Assembly (NCBI RefSeq): GCF_013414345.1
Contig: NZ_CP058670.1
Location: 2,170,001 to 2,234,000, forward strand
Source of the DNA: Microcella indica
GTDB lineage: Bacteria; Actinomycetota; Actinomycetes; Actinomycetales; Microbacteriaceae
Length of the DNA: 64,000 bases
Direction: 5' to 3'
The position numbers and the translations under genes were made by a program. Below are positions 9,842 to 19,260 of the stretch, piece after piece. Each line of letters opens with the position of its first letter. Position 1 is the stretch's first letter. The notes below the pieces were generated by a model. That model saw only the letters and a program-made list of their open reading frames with translations, was not told the DNA's origin and ran no database searches.

Positions 9842-11202
9842 TCAACCCGACCACCGGCGCGACGGAGCGCACCCTCGAGCCGCACGACGCCGACGAGATC
9901 GAGCGGCGCGTCGCAGCCGCCCACGCCGCCGCACAGGCCCTGCGCGGCGAGACCTATGCGCAGCGCGCCGCGTGGATGCGAGCTGCAGCCGACGTGCTCG
10001 AGTCAGAGGCTGAGGACGTCGCGGTCATGATCACGCGCGAGATGGGCAAACCCATCGCCCAGTCACGCGCCGAGGCGCACAAGTGCGTGAAGAGCATGCG
10101 CTTCTACGCCGACAATGCTCAAGCCTTCCTCGCCGACGAGCCTCTCGACGACCCGTCGAGCGTCGGGGCGAGCGCTGCCTGGGCTCGATACGAGCCGCTC
10201 GGCGCCGTGCTCGCCGTGATGCCGTGGAACTACCCGCTCTGGCAGGTCATCCGCTTTGCTGCTCCCGCCCTCATGGCTGGCAACTCCGGTGTGCTCAAGC
10301 ACGCCTCGAACGTGCCAGAGTCGGCGCTGTACCTCGACACTCTCTTCACGCGCGGCGGATTCCCCGTAGGGTCGTTCACGACTCTCCTCATCGGGGCGTC
10401 CGCCGTGGATGCCGTCATCGACGACCCCCGCATCACCGCCGTGACGCTCACGGGCTCCGAGCCCGCGGGCCGGTCGGTGGGTGCCCGCGCCGGCGGCCAG
10501 GTCAAGAAGGCCGTGCTCGAGCTGGGCGGCTCCGACCCCTTCATCGTCATGCCCTCGGCCGATCTCGACAAGGCCGTCTCGACGGCCGTCACGGCCCGCA
10601 TCAACAACAACGGGCAGTCCTGCATCGCCGGCAAGCGCTTCATCATCCACACCGACGTCTACGACGCCTTCGCCGAGCGCTTCTCCGCGGCGATGGCGGC
10701 TCTCACGGTCGGCGACCCGATGGACGAGTCGGTGCAGGTCGGCCCGCTCGCCACGCGCTCGGGCCGCGACGAGATCGCCGAGCTCGTGGCGGACGCGATC
10801 GCGCACGGAGCCACCGTGCTCACGGGTGGCGCAGCGCCGGAGGGCGAGGGCTGGTTCTACCCGCCGACGGTGCTCGCCGATCTGCCGTCTGACGCGCGCC
10901 TCGTCATGGAGGAGGCGTTCGGCCCGGTCGCGACGCTGTACCGCGCGGCCAGCGCCAAGGAGGCGGTGGCCATTGCCAACCAGACGACGTTCGGCCTCAG
11001 CTCGGCTGCGTGGACTAACGACCCGGACGAGCAGGAGTTCTTCCAGACCGAGATCGACGCCGGCGCGGTGTTCCTCAATGGCATGACCGTCTCGTACCCC
11101 GAGCTGCCCTTCGGGGGTATCAAGGACTCGGGCTTCGGGCGCGAGCTCGCGGCTGCGGGTATTCGCGAGTTCTGCAACCTCAAAACGGTCTGGAAGGCCT
11201 GA
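9826..11202 (+). CDS. NAD(P)-dependent aldehyde dehydrogenase, succinate-semialdehyde type
   Basis: A 458-residue aldehyde dehydrogenase. The catalytic cysteine is C266 in NNNGQSCIAGKRF and the general base Glu lies in LELGGSDPFIV. The proton-relay Asn is in MPWNYPLWQV. Overall length and the EMGKPIAQSRAEA motif fit the succinate-semialdehyde dehydrogenase subgroup (GabD2-like). It is the third gene of the VOC-GntR-ALDH operon, so its real substrate is probably an aldehyde from the same pathway that feeds the divergent E1-E2 complex. No 4-aminobutyrate transaminase is present, so a role in GABA breakdown is not supported by context. Confidence 0.88.
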   Translation: MAIAVINPTTGATERTLEPHDADEIERRVAAAHAAAQALRGETYAQRAAWMRAAADVLESEAEDVAVMITREMGKPIAQSRAEAHKCVKSMRFYADNAQAFLADEPLDDPSSVGASAAWARYEPLGAVLAVMPWNYPLWQVIRFAAPALMAGNSGVLKHASNVPESALYLDTLFTRGGFPVGSFTTLLIGASAVDAVIDDPRITAVTLTGSEPAGRSVGARAGGQVKKAVLELGGSDPFIVMPSADLDKAVSTAVTARINNNGQSCIAGKRFIIHTDVYDAFAERFSAAMAALTVGDPMDESVQVGPLATRSGRDEIAELVADAIAHGATVLTGGAAPEGEGWFYPPTVLADLPSDARLVMEEAFGPVATLYRAASAKEAVAIANQTTFGLSSAAWTNDPDEQEFFQTEIDAGAVFLNGMTVSYPELPFGGIKDSGFGRELAAAGIREFCNLKTVWKA

Positions 11203-11234
11203 CGGAGGGACGGCGCGCGGTGCGCCTGCCGGGG

Positions 11235-11939
11235 CTAGAAGCCGTGCAGGTGCGTCGCGGTGCCGGCGGCGGAGGGGAAGTCCTCCTGCGTGCCGTCGTC
11301 GAGCCGGTCGAGCACGAACCAGACCGCCTGTACCTCGGCCGCCTCGCTGTTCCAGAATCGATGCGGGATGCTCGAGTCGAACGCGATCGAATCTCCCACT
11401 TCGAGCACCGAGCGCCCGAAGCCGACCTGAACGTTGAGTCGACCGCGCACGATGATGCCGTACTCGCGTCCGTCGTGGCGGATGAAGTCGGCGGGCGGCT
11501 CCGCGCCGGGCGCCGGGGCGTAGATGACCTCGATGAACTCGGCCTTGGTCTCGGGCTTCGCCGTGAGGCGTTCCCAGCGGGGGCCCGAGCTCATGCTGAT
11601 GGTGGGGCGGTCGGAGGATCGCAGAACGATTCCGGCCTCCTCGAGTGAGGTGTCGGGCGAGGTGGCGACGACGTCGTCCGCGGGCAGCTCAGGCGGATCC
11701 TCGCCGGGAGCCGGGATCTCCTCGAAGAGGCTGTCCATCGAGATGCCGAGCTCGCTCACGACGTTGTAGAGGGCGCGCACGCTGAACGAGGCGAGGCCGC
11801 GCTCGACCTGCGAGACGTGGCTCGCCGACACCTGCACGCGGCGGGAAAGCTCGCGAACGCTCATCCCGCTGCCTTCGCGAGCCAGTCGGATGCGCTCGCC
11901 GACGACAGCCCACTCGGTGTCGTTGTCGCCCTGACTCAT
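11235..11939 (-). CDS. XRE-family regulator with C-terminal cupin domain
   Basis: A 234-residue protein. Residues about 12-66 are a Cro/CI-type helix-turn-helix (RIRLAREGSGMSVRELSRRV and SASHVSQVERG). Residues about 145-230 are a cupin barrel (HDGREYGIIVRGRLNVQVG and IPHRFWNSEAAEVQAVWF). Proteins of this design often regulate amino-acid, polyamine or aldehyde metabolism and sense their ligand in the cupin. It converges with the aldehyde dehydrogenase and diverges from the dehydrogenase at 12134, which it may regulate. The gap upstream contains the palindrome TGCATGTGCA, a possible binding site. Confidence 0.85.
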   Translation of the reverse strand: MSQGDNDTEWAVVGERIRLAREGSGMSVRELSRRVQVSASHVSQVERGLASFSVRALYNVVSELGISMDSLFEEIPAPGEDPPELPADDVVATSPDTSLEEAGIVLRSSDRPTISMSSGPRWERLTAKPETKAEFIEVIYAPAPGAEPPADFIRHDGREYGIIVRGRLNVQVGFGRSVLEVGDSIAFDSSIPHRFWNSEAAEVQAVWFVLDRLDDGTQEDFPSAAGTATHLHGF

Positions 11940-12133
11940 GCCGTCCTCTCACTGCATGTGCATACCCAGTGTATTCGGATGAGCGCCCCTGTGCGCCATA
12001 GGAGAACATCCGCTGCGCGCTGGCCCCGATCAGCTACGCCCCGGATCGTAAGATCGAGGTAAGGAACGTTCTCTCCTGGTGGACGGTGACGTTGCTTTCA
12101 ACGGCGCAGAAGATGCAGAGGAGGGAGACGGCC

Positions 12134-13030
12134 ATGGTCGACGTGAAGCAACCATCAGTGGGGTTCCTGGGTCTCGGCGAAATGGGCAGTGCCATGGCGG
12201 GACGACTTCTCGATGGGGGCCTCACCGTCACCGCATGGAACCGAAGCCACGGTCCCGCTGCGCGACTGGGACAACGAGACGGAGTCACGGTGGTGCCGAC
12301 CGTGGCGGCCGCCTTCATGGCGGAGCAGGTTGTGCACCCCATGCTGAGCGACGATTCGGTCGTCCTCGAAGTCTTCGACGAAGAGATGCTCTCGGGGGTG
12401 CCCGCGGGTCGCACCCATATCCAACACGCGACAGTCAGCGCCGACACTGCGACGGAACTGGCGGAGCATCATCAACGACACGGAGTGGGATACGTCACCG
12501 CTCCTGTCTTGGGACGGTCGACTGTGATCGCTCGCGGCGACCTGCTCGTCGTCGCCTCGGGTGAACCCGAGGCGCTCGCCAGCGCCATGCCGTCCCTGAC
12601 TCTCCTGGGCCGACAGGTGTGGAGTCTGGGTTCCGACCCCCGGCACCCCGCCGTAGTCAAGATCGGAGTTAACTACTCGATCGTTCATACTCTGCAGTCC
12701 ATCGCCGAGTCCGTCTCGCTCGTCGAGTCAGCGGGCGTCGGTGCCAGCTCCTTCGTGGAGATTTTGACCGACACGGCGTTCAGCGGCTCGGCGCACCGGG
12801 GCTACGGCCCGATGATCGCAGAGTCGCGCTACCAGCCAGTCGGCTTCTCGATGGCCCTGGGGCTCAAGGATTTGACGCTGGCAGAGCAGACCGCGGCCGA
12901 ACAGGGCGTGAAACTGCCCATGAGCTCAGTGCTGCGGGAAGTGTTCGAAGCCACGATGGCAGATCCTGACCTTGCCGCTCTCGACTGGTCTGCGGTCGCC
13001 GAGATCACGCGCGGTCGCCGCGCTCGATGA
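12134..13030 (+). CDS. NAD(P)-dependent beta-hydroxyacid dehydrogenase (3-hydroxyisobutyrate dehydrogenase family)
   Basis: The 298-residue protein starts at ATG 12134 behind GAGGGAG. The N-terminal Rossmann motif GFLGLGEMGSAMAGRLL is diagnostic of the family, and TAWNRS follows as the cofactor-specificity loop. The substrate-binding region VTAPVLGRSTVIARGDLL is present. The catalytic lysine lies in VVKIGVNYSIV; here the usual KxxNN appears as KIGVN, so one conserved Asn is replaced. Substrates of the family include 3-hydroxyisobutyrate, tartronate semialdehyde and related beta-hydroxyacids. Codon use is slightly less GC-extreme than its neighbours, and it may have been acquired. Confidence 0.8.
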   Translation: MVDVKQPSVGFLGLGEMGSAMAGRLLDGGLTVTAWNRSHGPAARLGQRDGVTVVPTVAAAFMAEQVVHPMLSDDSVVLEVFDEEMLSGVPAGRTHIQHATVSADTATELAEHHQRHGVGYVTAPVLGRSTVIARGDLLVVASGEPEALASAMPSLTLLGRQVWSLGSDPRHPAVVKIGVNYSIVHTLQSIAESVSLVESAGVGASSFVEILTDTAFSGSAHRGYGPMIAESRYQPVGFSMALGLKDLTLAEQTAAEQGVKLPMSSVLREVFEATMADPDLAALDWSAVAEITRGRRAR

Positions 13031-13068
13031 CCGCACGCGCCCGGGCTGCGACGATCGGCGCCTGCGAG

Positions 13069-14105
13069 CTACGCGTACAGTGCGGCGACGAGCTGCGGGG
13101 CGTTCTCCGGCGACGGCACGAGCTCGCCCTGCTCCACCCGCTCGGCGAGCCGCAGGATAGCCTCGTTGACCGGCGCTCGCTTACCGCGGGCCGCGCTCGT
13201 CGCGACGACGTACCCGCTGAAGGCGTCGAGCTCTGCCCGGCGACCCTTCTCCCAGTCCTGCAGCACCGCCACGCGCGTATCGGGCTTCGAGAAGTGCGAG
13301 AGCACCCGGTCGAGCAGGTCGAGGGAGTACTGGTCCGAGTCGGGAACATCCTCCGCGGCGATGCCGAGGCTCGGCAGCATCGTGATGCCGAGGTCGATCG
13401 CGAGAGCGTAGGCCTCCCGCGACATCGCATCCATGACCGGCCGGATGCCGGGCATGTGCGCCGCCTCGAGAAGGGGCACGCCCAGCAGGCCCGAGGGCAG
13501 CATCTCCGGAATGTTGGCGATGAGCTTCATCCACTTGGCCGAGCGGATGTCGTCGGTCACCTCCGTGACCGCCGCGTGCGCGAGCACGGCAGCGACCTGG
13601 TCGAGGCGCTCGGTGCGCTGGCCGTCGATCGTTCCGACAGAGAACCACGTGTCGGCCGGGGCGACCTGGCGCGTGATGACAGCCTGCTGGCGCATGTTCG
13701 CCGCGATGCCGAGAACGCACCCGATCGTGCGCTCGGCCCCACGATGTCGGTGCAGTCATCGATCGTCATGCCGTTCTGCAGGCCGACGAAGACCGAGTCC
13801 TACCCCATCAAGGGCCTCATGAGCTCAGCCACCCAGCGGGTGTCGTAGGTCTTGACGCCGGTGAGCACGATGTCAAAGGGCTGCCGCAGCTCCGCGACAT
13901 GACACAGGTGCAGGGCTCGCACAGGAGTCACCTGGGTCTCGGTGGGCAGGTGCACCGTGAGACCCTCGCCGTTCATGGCCTCAACGTGGGCGGGCCATGG
14001 GTCGATGAGAGTGACGTCGAGCCCGGCGCGCACCAGATCAGCGGCGACAGAACCGCCCACCGCCCCGGTGCCCACGACGGCGATCTTCAGGTGTGCCAGC
14101 TCCAT
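13069..14105 (-). pseudogene. Ketopantoate reductase (ApbA/PanE)-like pseudogene with stop and frameshift
   Basis: From ATG 14105 the protein begins with the Rossmann motif KIAVVGTGAVGGSVAADLVRAG and reads to LMRPLMG, then hits TAG at 13800-13802. The same frame continues with DSVFVGLQNGMTIDDCTDIVG, exactly the conserved middle of the family. About 60 bases later, at the GGCCCC tract near 13735-13740, the reading frame shifts. The next frame supplies ERTIGCVLGIAANMRQQ and then the helical C-terminal domain to 13069. Two independent lesions, a nonsense codon and a single-base deletion, make this a pseudogene unless the assembly is wrong. Intact members reduce 2-ketopantoate or similar 2-oxoacids with NADPH. 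Confidence 0.88.
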
Positions 14106-14184
14106 CGCGTACTTCCTCGGCGTTCTTTGACGCAGAACACTGTCGAGAGTACGGGAGTGACAGCCGCCCGTCGAGAATCGCGGG

Positions 14185-15177
14185 TCACCCGGCGGAGCGC
14201 CTCCGCGCCACCTCGTACAGCGTGACGCTCGCGGCGATGCCCGCGTTGAGCGACTCGGTCGCCGCGGAGATCGGGATCGACACGATCGCGTCGCACGTCT
14301 CGCTCACGATGCGCGAGAGCCCCTTGCCCTCGCTGCCGACGACGATCACGATCGGCTGATCGGCAAGCGCGAGCTGCGGCAACGACATGTCGCCTCCGCC
14401 GTCGAGGCCGAGGATGAAGAGCCCCTCGGCCTTGAGCGACTTGAGGGTCTGGGTGAGGTTCGGCGCCATCGCGACGGGCGTGCGCGCGGCGGCACCGGCC
14501 GACGTCTTCCACACCGCCGCCGTCACGCCCGCGGAGCGACGCTGAGGAACGACGACGCCGTGGCCGCCGAACGCTGCCGTCGAGCGGATGATCGCACCGA
14601 GGTTGCGCGGGTCGGTCACGCCGTCGAGCGCGACGATGAGCGGCACCTCGCCGCGGTCGGTCGCGCGCGAGACGAGATCGAGCGGGTGCGCGTACTCGTA
14701 CGCCGGCACCGAGATCGCGATGCCCTGGTTCACGGAGTTGTCGCCCGTCATGCGGTCGAGCTCGGGGCGCATGATCTCGAGCACGGCGATGCCGCGCTTG
14801 GTCGCGAGCGAGAGCGACTCCTTCACGCGGTCATCCATCTCGACGCGTGCGGCGATGTACAGGGCCGTCGCGGGCACCTTCGCGCGCAGGGCCTCGAGCA
14901 CCGAGTTGCGACCGCTCACGACCTCGGCCGCATCGCTTCCCTTGGCGGGGCGCCGCTTCTGCCGCTGCCCTCCCCCGTCTCCGCCGCCGCCCGTGCGCGA
15001 CTTCGCGGCGGCCAGGCGCTCCTGCGCGGCCTTCCGCTTGCCAGCCGGGTGCCACGAGCGGTCCTCCGCCTTCGGGGTCGGGCCACGGCCTTCGAGGGCC
15101 TGACGGCCTTGGCCGCCCGACCCGACGGTCGCGCCCTTCTTGCCTTTGCGTGCGCCGGGGCGCTGCGGCTTAGCCAT
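14185..15177 (-). CDS. rlmB: 23S rRNA 2'-O-ribose methyltransferase RlmB (TrmH/SpoU family)
   Basis: A 330-residue SPOUT methyltransferase. Residues 1-90 are a basic Lys/Arg/Gly-rich extension common in actinobacterial homologues. A SpoU substrate-binding domain follows ([20 protein letters not shown]). The catalytic knot has the family motifs [35 protein letters not shown] and [19 protein letters not shown]. By family it methylates G2251 of 23S rRNA (E. coli numbering). It overlaps the 3' end of cysS by 8 bases; the cysS-rlmB pair is a common actinobacterial arrangement. Confidence 0.93.
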   Translation of the reverse strand: MAKPQRPGARKGKKGATVGSGGQGRQALEGRGPTPKAEDRSWHPAGKRKAAQERLAAAKSRTGGGGDGGGQRQKRRPAKGSDAAEVVSGRNSVLEALRAKVPATALYIAARVEMDDRVKESLSLATKRGIAVLEIMRPELDRMTGDNSVNQGIAISVPAYEYAHPLDLVSRATDRGEVPLIVALDGVTDPRNLGAIIRSTAAFGGHGVVVPQRRSAGVTAAVWKTSAGAAARTPVAMAPNLTQTLKSLKAEGLFILGLDGGGDMSLPQLALADQPIVIVVGSEGKGLSRIVSETCDAIVSIPISAATESLNAGIAASVTLYEVARRRSAG

Positions 15178-16582
15178 CGATACTCCAGTCTGTTGCCGTC
15201 GGTGAATCCTCGAGCACGATCCCCGCCGCGGCGAGGTCGTCTCGAATACGGTCGGCGGTCGCCCAGTCGCGCGATTCGCGCGCCGAGCGCCGCTCCACGA
15301 TGAGGCGATCGACGAGGATGCTCAGGGCACGTCGCGCAGGGTCCGCATCGTCGGCGACGCGGTCGCCGGGGGCATCGAGCCCGAGCACGGCGACCATCGC
15401 CCGCGCGGCTCCCGCCGCCGTCGCGACCGCCGCGACGTCGTCCGCGTCGAGCGCGGCGTTGCCGGTGCGCACGGTCTCGTGCAGCACGGCGAGCGCCTGC
15501 GGCATGGCGAGGTCGTCGTCGAGCGCCGCGGCGAAGTCGTGCGGCACCGTGAGCGGAGCATCCGCGAATCGGGTTCCCGCCACCCGGCGCTCCGCGCGCG
15601 CGAGGAAGGACTCGATGCGGTCGAGAGCCGCCTCCGCCTCGACGAGCGCGCCGTCGTGGTAGTCGATGGTCGAGCGGTAGTGGGCCGAGCCGAGCCAGTA
15701 GCGCACCACCGCGGGGCGCGCTGTGTCGAGCAGGTCGCGCGCGAACACCGAGTTGCCGAGCGACTTGGACATCTTCTGCCCACCGATGGTCACGAGCCCG
15801 TTGTGCACCCAGTGGCGCGCGAACTCGTGCCCCGCCGCCGAGGACTGCGCGAGCTCGTTCTCGTGATGGGGGAATCGCAGGTCGAGCCCGCCGCCGTGAA
15901 TGTCGAACGCCTCGCCCAGGTAGCGAGCGGCCATCGCCGAGCACTCGATGTGCCACCCGGGGCGCCCGGCGCCCCACGGCGACTCCCAGTGGGCGCTCGC
16001 GGGCTCGTGGGTCTTGGCGCCCTTCCACAGTGCGAAGTCGCGGGGGTCGCGCTTGGCGCGTGCGGGCGCATCCTCGGCGTGCTCCATGTCGTCGGGCTTC
16101 TGCCGGGTGAGCTCGCCGTAGCGCGGCCAGCTGCGCACGTCGAAGTACACGTCGCCGCTGCCATCCTCGGCCGGGTAGGCGTGGCCGGCAGCGATGAGTC
16201 GCTCGATGAGGGCGTGCATGTGCGAGATGCTCGCCGTGGCTCGCGGCTCGTAGGTCGGCGCGAGGAGCCCCAGGGCCTGATAGGCCGCCGTGAACTCGAG
16301 CTCGACGCGGTAGGCCAGTGCGTACCACTCCTCGCCATCCGAGGCGTCGAGGATCTTGTCGTCGATATCGGTGACGTTCCTGATGAACGTGACCCGCAGT
16401 CCGCGATAGGTGAACCAGCGCCGCCAGAGGTCGTAGACGAGAGCGCTGCGCACATGGCCGATGTGCGGCGACGACTGGACGGTCGGCCCGCACACGTAGA
16501 TGCCGACGTGCCCGGGCACCCGGGGCACGAAGTCGACGACGGCCTGCTGAAGGCTGTCGTACAGGCGGATGCTCACGCGCAC
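15170..16582 (-). CDS. cysS: Cysteinyl-tRNA synthetase
   Basis: The 470-residue class I synthetase charges tRNA-Cys. The HIGH motif appears as [15 protein letters not shown] and the KMSKS loop as [10 protein letters not shown]. The zinc-binding Cys of VCGPTVQ precedes HIGH, and [15 protein letters not shown] provides the other metal and cysteine ligands. Length matches the family. It lies upstream of rlmB with an 8-base overlap and downstream of ispDF and carD on the same strand; the 72-bp tandem repeat separates it from ispDF. Confidence 0.96.
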   Translation of the reverse strand: MRVSIRLYDSLQQAVVDFVPRVPGHVGIYVCGPTVQSSPHIGHVRSALVYDLWRRWFTYRGLRVTFIRNVTDIDDKILDASDGEEWYALAYRVELEFTAAYQALGLLAPTYEPRATASISHMHALIERLIAAGHAYPAEDGSGDVYFDVRSWPRYGELTRQKPDDMEHAEDAPARAKRDPRDFALWKGAKTHEPASAHWESPWGAGRPGWHIECSAMAARYLGEAFDIHGGGLDLRFPHHENELAQSSAAGHEFARHWVHNGLVTIGGQKMSKSLGNSVFARDLLDTARPAVVRYWLGSAHYRSTIDYHDGALVEAEAALDRIESFLARAERRVAGTRFADAPLTVPHDFAAALDDDLAMPQALAVLHETVRTGNAALDADDVAAVATAAGAARAMVAVLGLDAPGDRVADDADPARRALSILVDRLIVERRSARESRDWATADRIRDDLAAAGIVLEDSPTATDWSIDG

Positions 16583-16627
16583 CAGCCTAACGGCGCGTCA
16601 CAAGGCTCGGCGCAGAGGCGAGGCAGG

Positions 16628-16832
16628 GCGCAGCCCGGCGACCACGCTCGGCGGGCGGAGCCCATCGCGCCGCAGGAGCGGCGGCGCGTCAGGAGCAGCG
16701 CGCAGCCCGGCGACCACGCTCGGCGGGCGGAGCCCATCGCGCCGCAGGAGCGGCGGCGCGTCAGGAGCAGCGCGCAGCCCGGCGACCACGCTCGGCGGGC
16801 GGAGCCCATCGCGCCGCAGGAGCGGCGGCGCG
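16628..16832. repeat. Three tandem copies of a 72-bp GC-rich repeat with hairpin
   Basis: GCGCAGCCCGG begins copies at 16628, 16700 and 16772, exactly 72 bases apart, and the copies look essentially identical by eye. The third ends at 16832, two bases before the ispDF stop codon. Each unit contains CGCGCCGC-aggagcg-GCGGCGCG, an 8-bp perfect stem. There is no U-tract. The array lies in the ispDF-cysS gap. It shares GCTCGGCG and CGCAGGAG words with the 81-bp repeat near tRNA-Thr, so the two may belong to one repeat family. Confidence 0.85.
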
Positions 16833-16833
16833 A

Positions 16834-17994
16834 TCAGGAATGCAGCAGCGCGGTGGCGACGGCGGTGAGGCCCTCGCGGCGGCCGGTGAAGCCGAGCCCG
16901 TCCGAGGTGGTCGCGGCAACACTCACGGGGGCGCCGAGCAGGCGGGAGAGGAGTGCTTCGACCTCGTGCCGTCGCGCGGCGAACCGGGGCCGTGCGGCGA
17001 TGACCTGCACGGCGACGTTGACGATGTCGAACCCGGCGTCGCGCACGAGGTCGAGGGTGGCGGTCAGGAAGACCTCGCCGCGAGCATCCGCGAACCGGGG
17101 GTCGTCGACGCCGAAGCGCGACCCGATGTCGCCCAGTCCGGCCGCGGACAGCAGCGCGTCGCACACGGCGTGCGCGATCGCGTCGCCGTCGCTGTGCCCG
17201 GCGAGGCCTGCTTCGTCGGGCCAGTAGAGCCCGCCGAGCCACAGCGGCTGCGCGTCGTCGTAGGCGTGCACGTCGATGCCGATGCCGGTGCGGATGGCGG
17301 GGCGGGCACGCGCGAGCAGCAGCTCGGCCCGACGCAGGTCCCACGGCGTGGTCACTTTGAAGGCGGCGTCGTCTCCCGCGACGGTGACGACGGGATGCCC
17401 GGCCGCGGCGAACACGGAGGCGTCGTCGGTGTGCCCGGGGCTCGCGACCGCCGCCGCGGCGCGGTAGGCCTCGAGGGGGAAGCCCTGCGGCGTCTGGATG
17501 GTGGCGAGCTCGGAGCGGTCGACCTGGTCGCGCACGCGACCGTCGGGGGTGGTGCGCGCGATCGTGTCGATGACGGGCAGCGCCGGGATCACACCGACGC
17601 CGTCGGCGCGCACGCGGTCGACGACGCGCTCGAAGACGTCGGTCGGCGTGAGCGCGCGGGCCGCGTCGTGGATGAGGACGACATCGACGCCGTCGGGCAC
17701 GGCTGCGACGCCGGCGGCCACGGACTCCTGACGAGTGGCACCGCCGACGACGATTGTGACGTGCTCCGACGCGTGCCCGGCGACGCGCCGGGCGATGCGA
17801 TCGGCCTCGTCACGGTGGCTGCGGGGGACGACGACGACGACGTGCGCGGGCTCGGCGAGCGTGAAGATGCGCTCGAGGGCATGCTCGAGGAGGCTGCGGC
17901 CGGCGAGCGGCACGAACGCCTTCGGTTCGGCGTGCCCGAGCCGGGTGCCGCTGCCGGCGGCGACGACGACGATGGCGAGGGTGGGCGCGCTCAT
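16834..17994 (-). CDS. ispDF: Bifunctional IspD/IspF of the MEP isoprenoid pathway
   Basis: The start at ATG 17994 gives 386 residues; an upstream in-frame ATG would add a low-complexity Pro/Arg leader. Residues about 1-220 are 2-C-methyl-D-erythritol 4-phosphate cytidylyltransferase (VVVAAGSGTRLGHAEPKAF, then LIHDAARALTP). Residues about 230-386 are 2-C-methyl-D-erythritol 2,4-cyclodiphosphate synthase, with the metal motif GIGIDVHAYDD, then LAGHSDGDAIAHAVCDALL and GDIGSRF. Fused IspDF proteins occur in several bacterial groups, including many Microbacteriaceae. It is probably co-transcribed with carD, which lies 67 bases upstream. Confidence 0.95.
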   Translation of the reverse strand: MSAPTLAIVVVAAGSGTRLGHAEPKAFVPLAGRSLLEHALERIFTLAEPAHVVVVVPRSHRDEADRIARRVAGHASEHVTIVVGGATRQESVAAGVAAVPDGVDVVLIHDAARALTPTDVFERVVDRVRADGVGVIPALPVIDTIARTTPDGRVRDQVDRSELATIQTPQGFPLEAYRAAAAVASPGHTDDASVFAAAGHPVVTVAGDDAAFKVTTPWDLRRAELLLARARPAIRTGIGIDVHAYDDAQPLWLGGLYWPDEAGLAGHSDGDAIAHAVCDALLSAAGLGDIGSRFGVDDPRFADARGEVFLTATLDLVRDAGFDIVNVAVQVIAARPRFAARRHEVEALLSRLLGAPVSVAATTSDGLGFTGRREGLTAVATALLHS

Positions 17995-18061
17995 GCGACC
18001 GAGCGTATCCGACACCGATGCTAACGCCGCCGAGTCAGGGGCGACCGTCGGCAACGGCTGA

Positions 18062-18544
18062 TCAGGAGGCGAGGACCTCGTCGAGGGTGCTGGAGGCCTT
18101 CTCCTCGTCGGTCTTCTCGGCAAGCGCGAGCTCGGAGATGAGGATCTGCCGCGCCTTCGCGAGCATGCGCTTCTCGCCGGCGCTCAGCCCGCGATCCTGG
18201 TCGCGACGCCACAGGTCGCGTACGACTTCCGAAACCTTGATGACGTCGCCCGAGGCGAGCTTCTCGAGATTGGCCTTGTAGCGGCGCGACCAGTTGGTCG
18301 GCTCCTCGGTGAAGGGAGCCCGCAGCACCTCGAAGACCTTGTCGAGGCCGTCTTGACCGATGACGTCGCGCACGCCCACGAGATCGACGTTCTCCGCCGG
18401 CACCTCGATGGTCAGGTCACCCTGTGTGACGTTGAGCTTGAGGTAGAGCTTCTCTTCACCCCTGATGGTTCGGTTCTTTACTTCGATGATCGTCGCCGCC
18501 CCGTGGTGGGGGTACACGACCGTCTCGCCGACCTGAAAAATCAT
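18062..18544 (-). CDS. carD: CarD/CdnL-family RNA polymerase-binding transcription factor
   Basis: A 160-residue protein with the N-terminal Tudor-like RNA-polymerase interaction domain ([17 protein letters not shown], then [19 protein letters not shown]). The C-terminal helical DNA-binding domain includes [17 protein letters not shown], whose Trp wedges into the upstream edge of the promoter bubble in mycobacterial CarD. It stabilises open complexes, notably at rRNA promoters, and is essential in mycobacteria. A good RBS (GGAAGG) lies upstream. The carD-ispD-ispF order is conserved in actinobacteria. Confidence 0.96.
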   Translation of the reverse strand: MIFQVGETVVYPHHGAATIIEVKNRTIRGEEKLYLKLNVTQGDLTIEVPAENVDLVGVRDVIGQDGLDKVFEVLRAPFTEEPTNWSRRYKANLEKLASGDVIKVSEVVRDLWRRDQDRGLSAGEKRMLAKARQILISELALAEKTDEEKASSTLDEVLAS

Positions 18545-18571
18545 GGATGGTGGTCCTTCCGCAGAACATCG

Positions 18572-18577
18572 ATTCTA
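18572..18577 (-). promoter_or_regulatory. Candidate -10 for carD
   Basis: The minus strand carries TAGAAT 28 bases upstream of the carD start. It fits the actinobacterial TAnnnT -10 consensus. The -35 region (GGAATC, 16-base spacer) is poor. Confidence 0.35.
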
Positions 18578-18745
18578 CCACAGGCATTTCTCAGATTCCC
18601 GGGCCGGTCGGCCGTGCTCACGCTCTCCCCGCGTGCGGCACCGCGGTGCTCCCGGCCTCGCTAGACTGGAAGTCGGTCGCGCTCTCGCGGGCGACTCCCG
18701 CCCGCGCAGCGACCGCCGAGACGACGGCCACGGGAGGCTACGCAC

Positions 18746-19240
18746 GTGAAGAACCGCTGGGCAGCAGCTACCGCACTCGCCGCCGCATTGATCCTCGGCA
18801 CGACCGGGTGCACGTTCTCGGCCGAGATCGCCACGCAGAAGGACTACGACCCGAGTGACGGCGTGAGCACCGAGTTCGGCGAGCTCTCCGTGTACAACGC
18901 GATGCTCATCGGCGAGGATCCGGAGGCGCTCAACCTCGTCATGACGGTGTTCAACCCGACCGACAGCGTGCGGCGGGTCGAGGTGCAGTGGTTCGTCGAC
19001 GGCGAGCGCGTGACGGAGTCGGTCTTCGCCGAGGCTTCAGGCCTCACCTCGGTCGGGGGGCCCGACCAGCCCGCCCTCATCGTCACCGGTCTCGACACCG
19101 TCATCGGCGGGCTCGTACCGCTGTACTTCAGTACGAACACGGGGTCGGTGAGCGAGCTGCTCGTGCCGACCCTTCGTGGTGACCTCGAGGAGTACGACGA
19201 GTACGCTCCCGAGTTCGTCGTCGTGCCCGACGAGGAGTAG
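18746..19240 (+). CDS. Secreted lipoprotein of unknown function
   Basis: A 164-residue protein starting at GTG 18746 behind GGGAGG. The N-terminus KNRWAAATALAAALILGTTGC is a lipoprotein signal with lipobox LGTTGC (lipidated Cys at residue 22). The mature part is acidic and mostly beta in character, with a segment on DNA-like pattern TVFNPTDSVRRVEVQWFVDGE that resembles extracytoplasmic FixG/DUF-type immunoglobulin-like folds; I cannot assign a family. It has no apparent operon partner: regX3 converges on it. A TAGACT at 18662-18667 is a possible -10, giving a 5' leader of about 75 bases. Confidence 0.75.
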   Translation: MKNRWAAATALAAALILGTTGCTFSAEIATQKDYDPSDGVSTEFGELSVYNAMLIGEDPEALNLVMTVFNPTDSVRRVEVQWFVDGERVTESVFAEASGLTSVGGPDQPALIVTGLDTVIGGLVPLYFSTNTGSVSELLVPTLRGDLEEYDEYAPEFVVVPDEE

Positions 19241-19260
19241 CCACCTCCGGGGCGCTGCGG

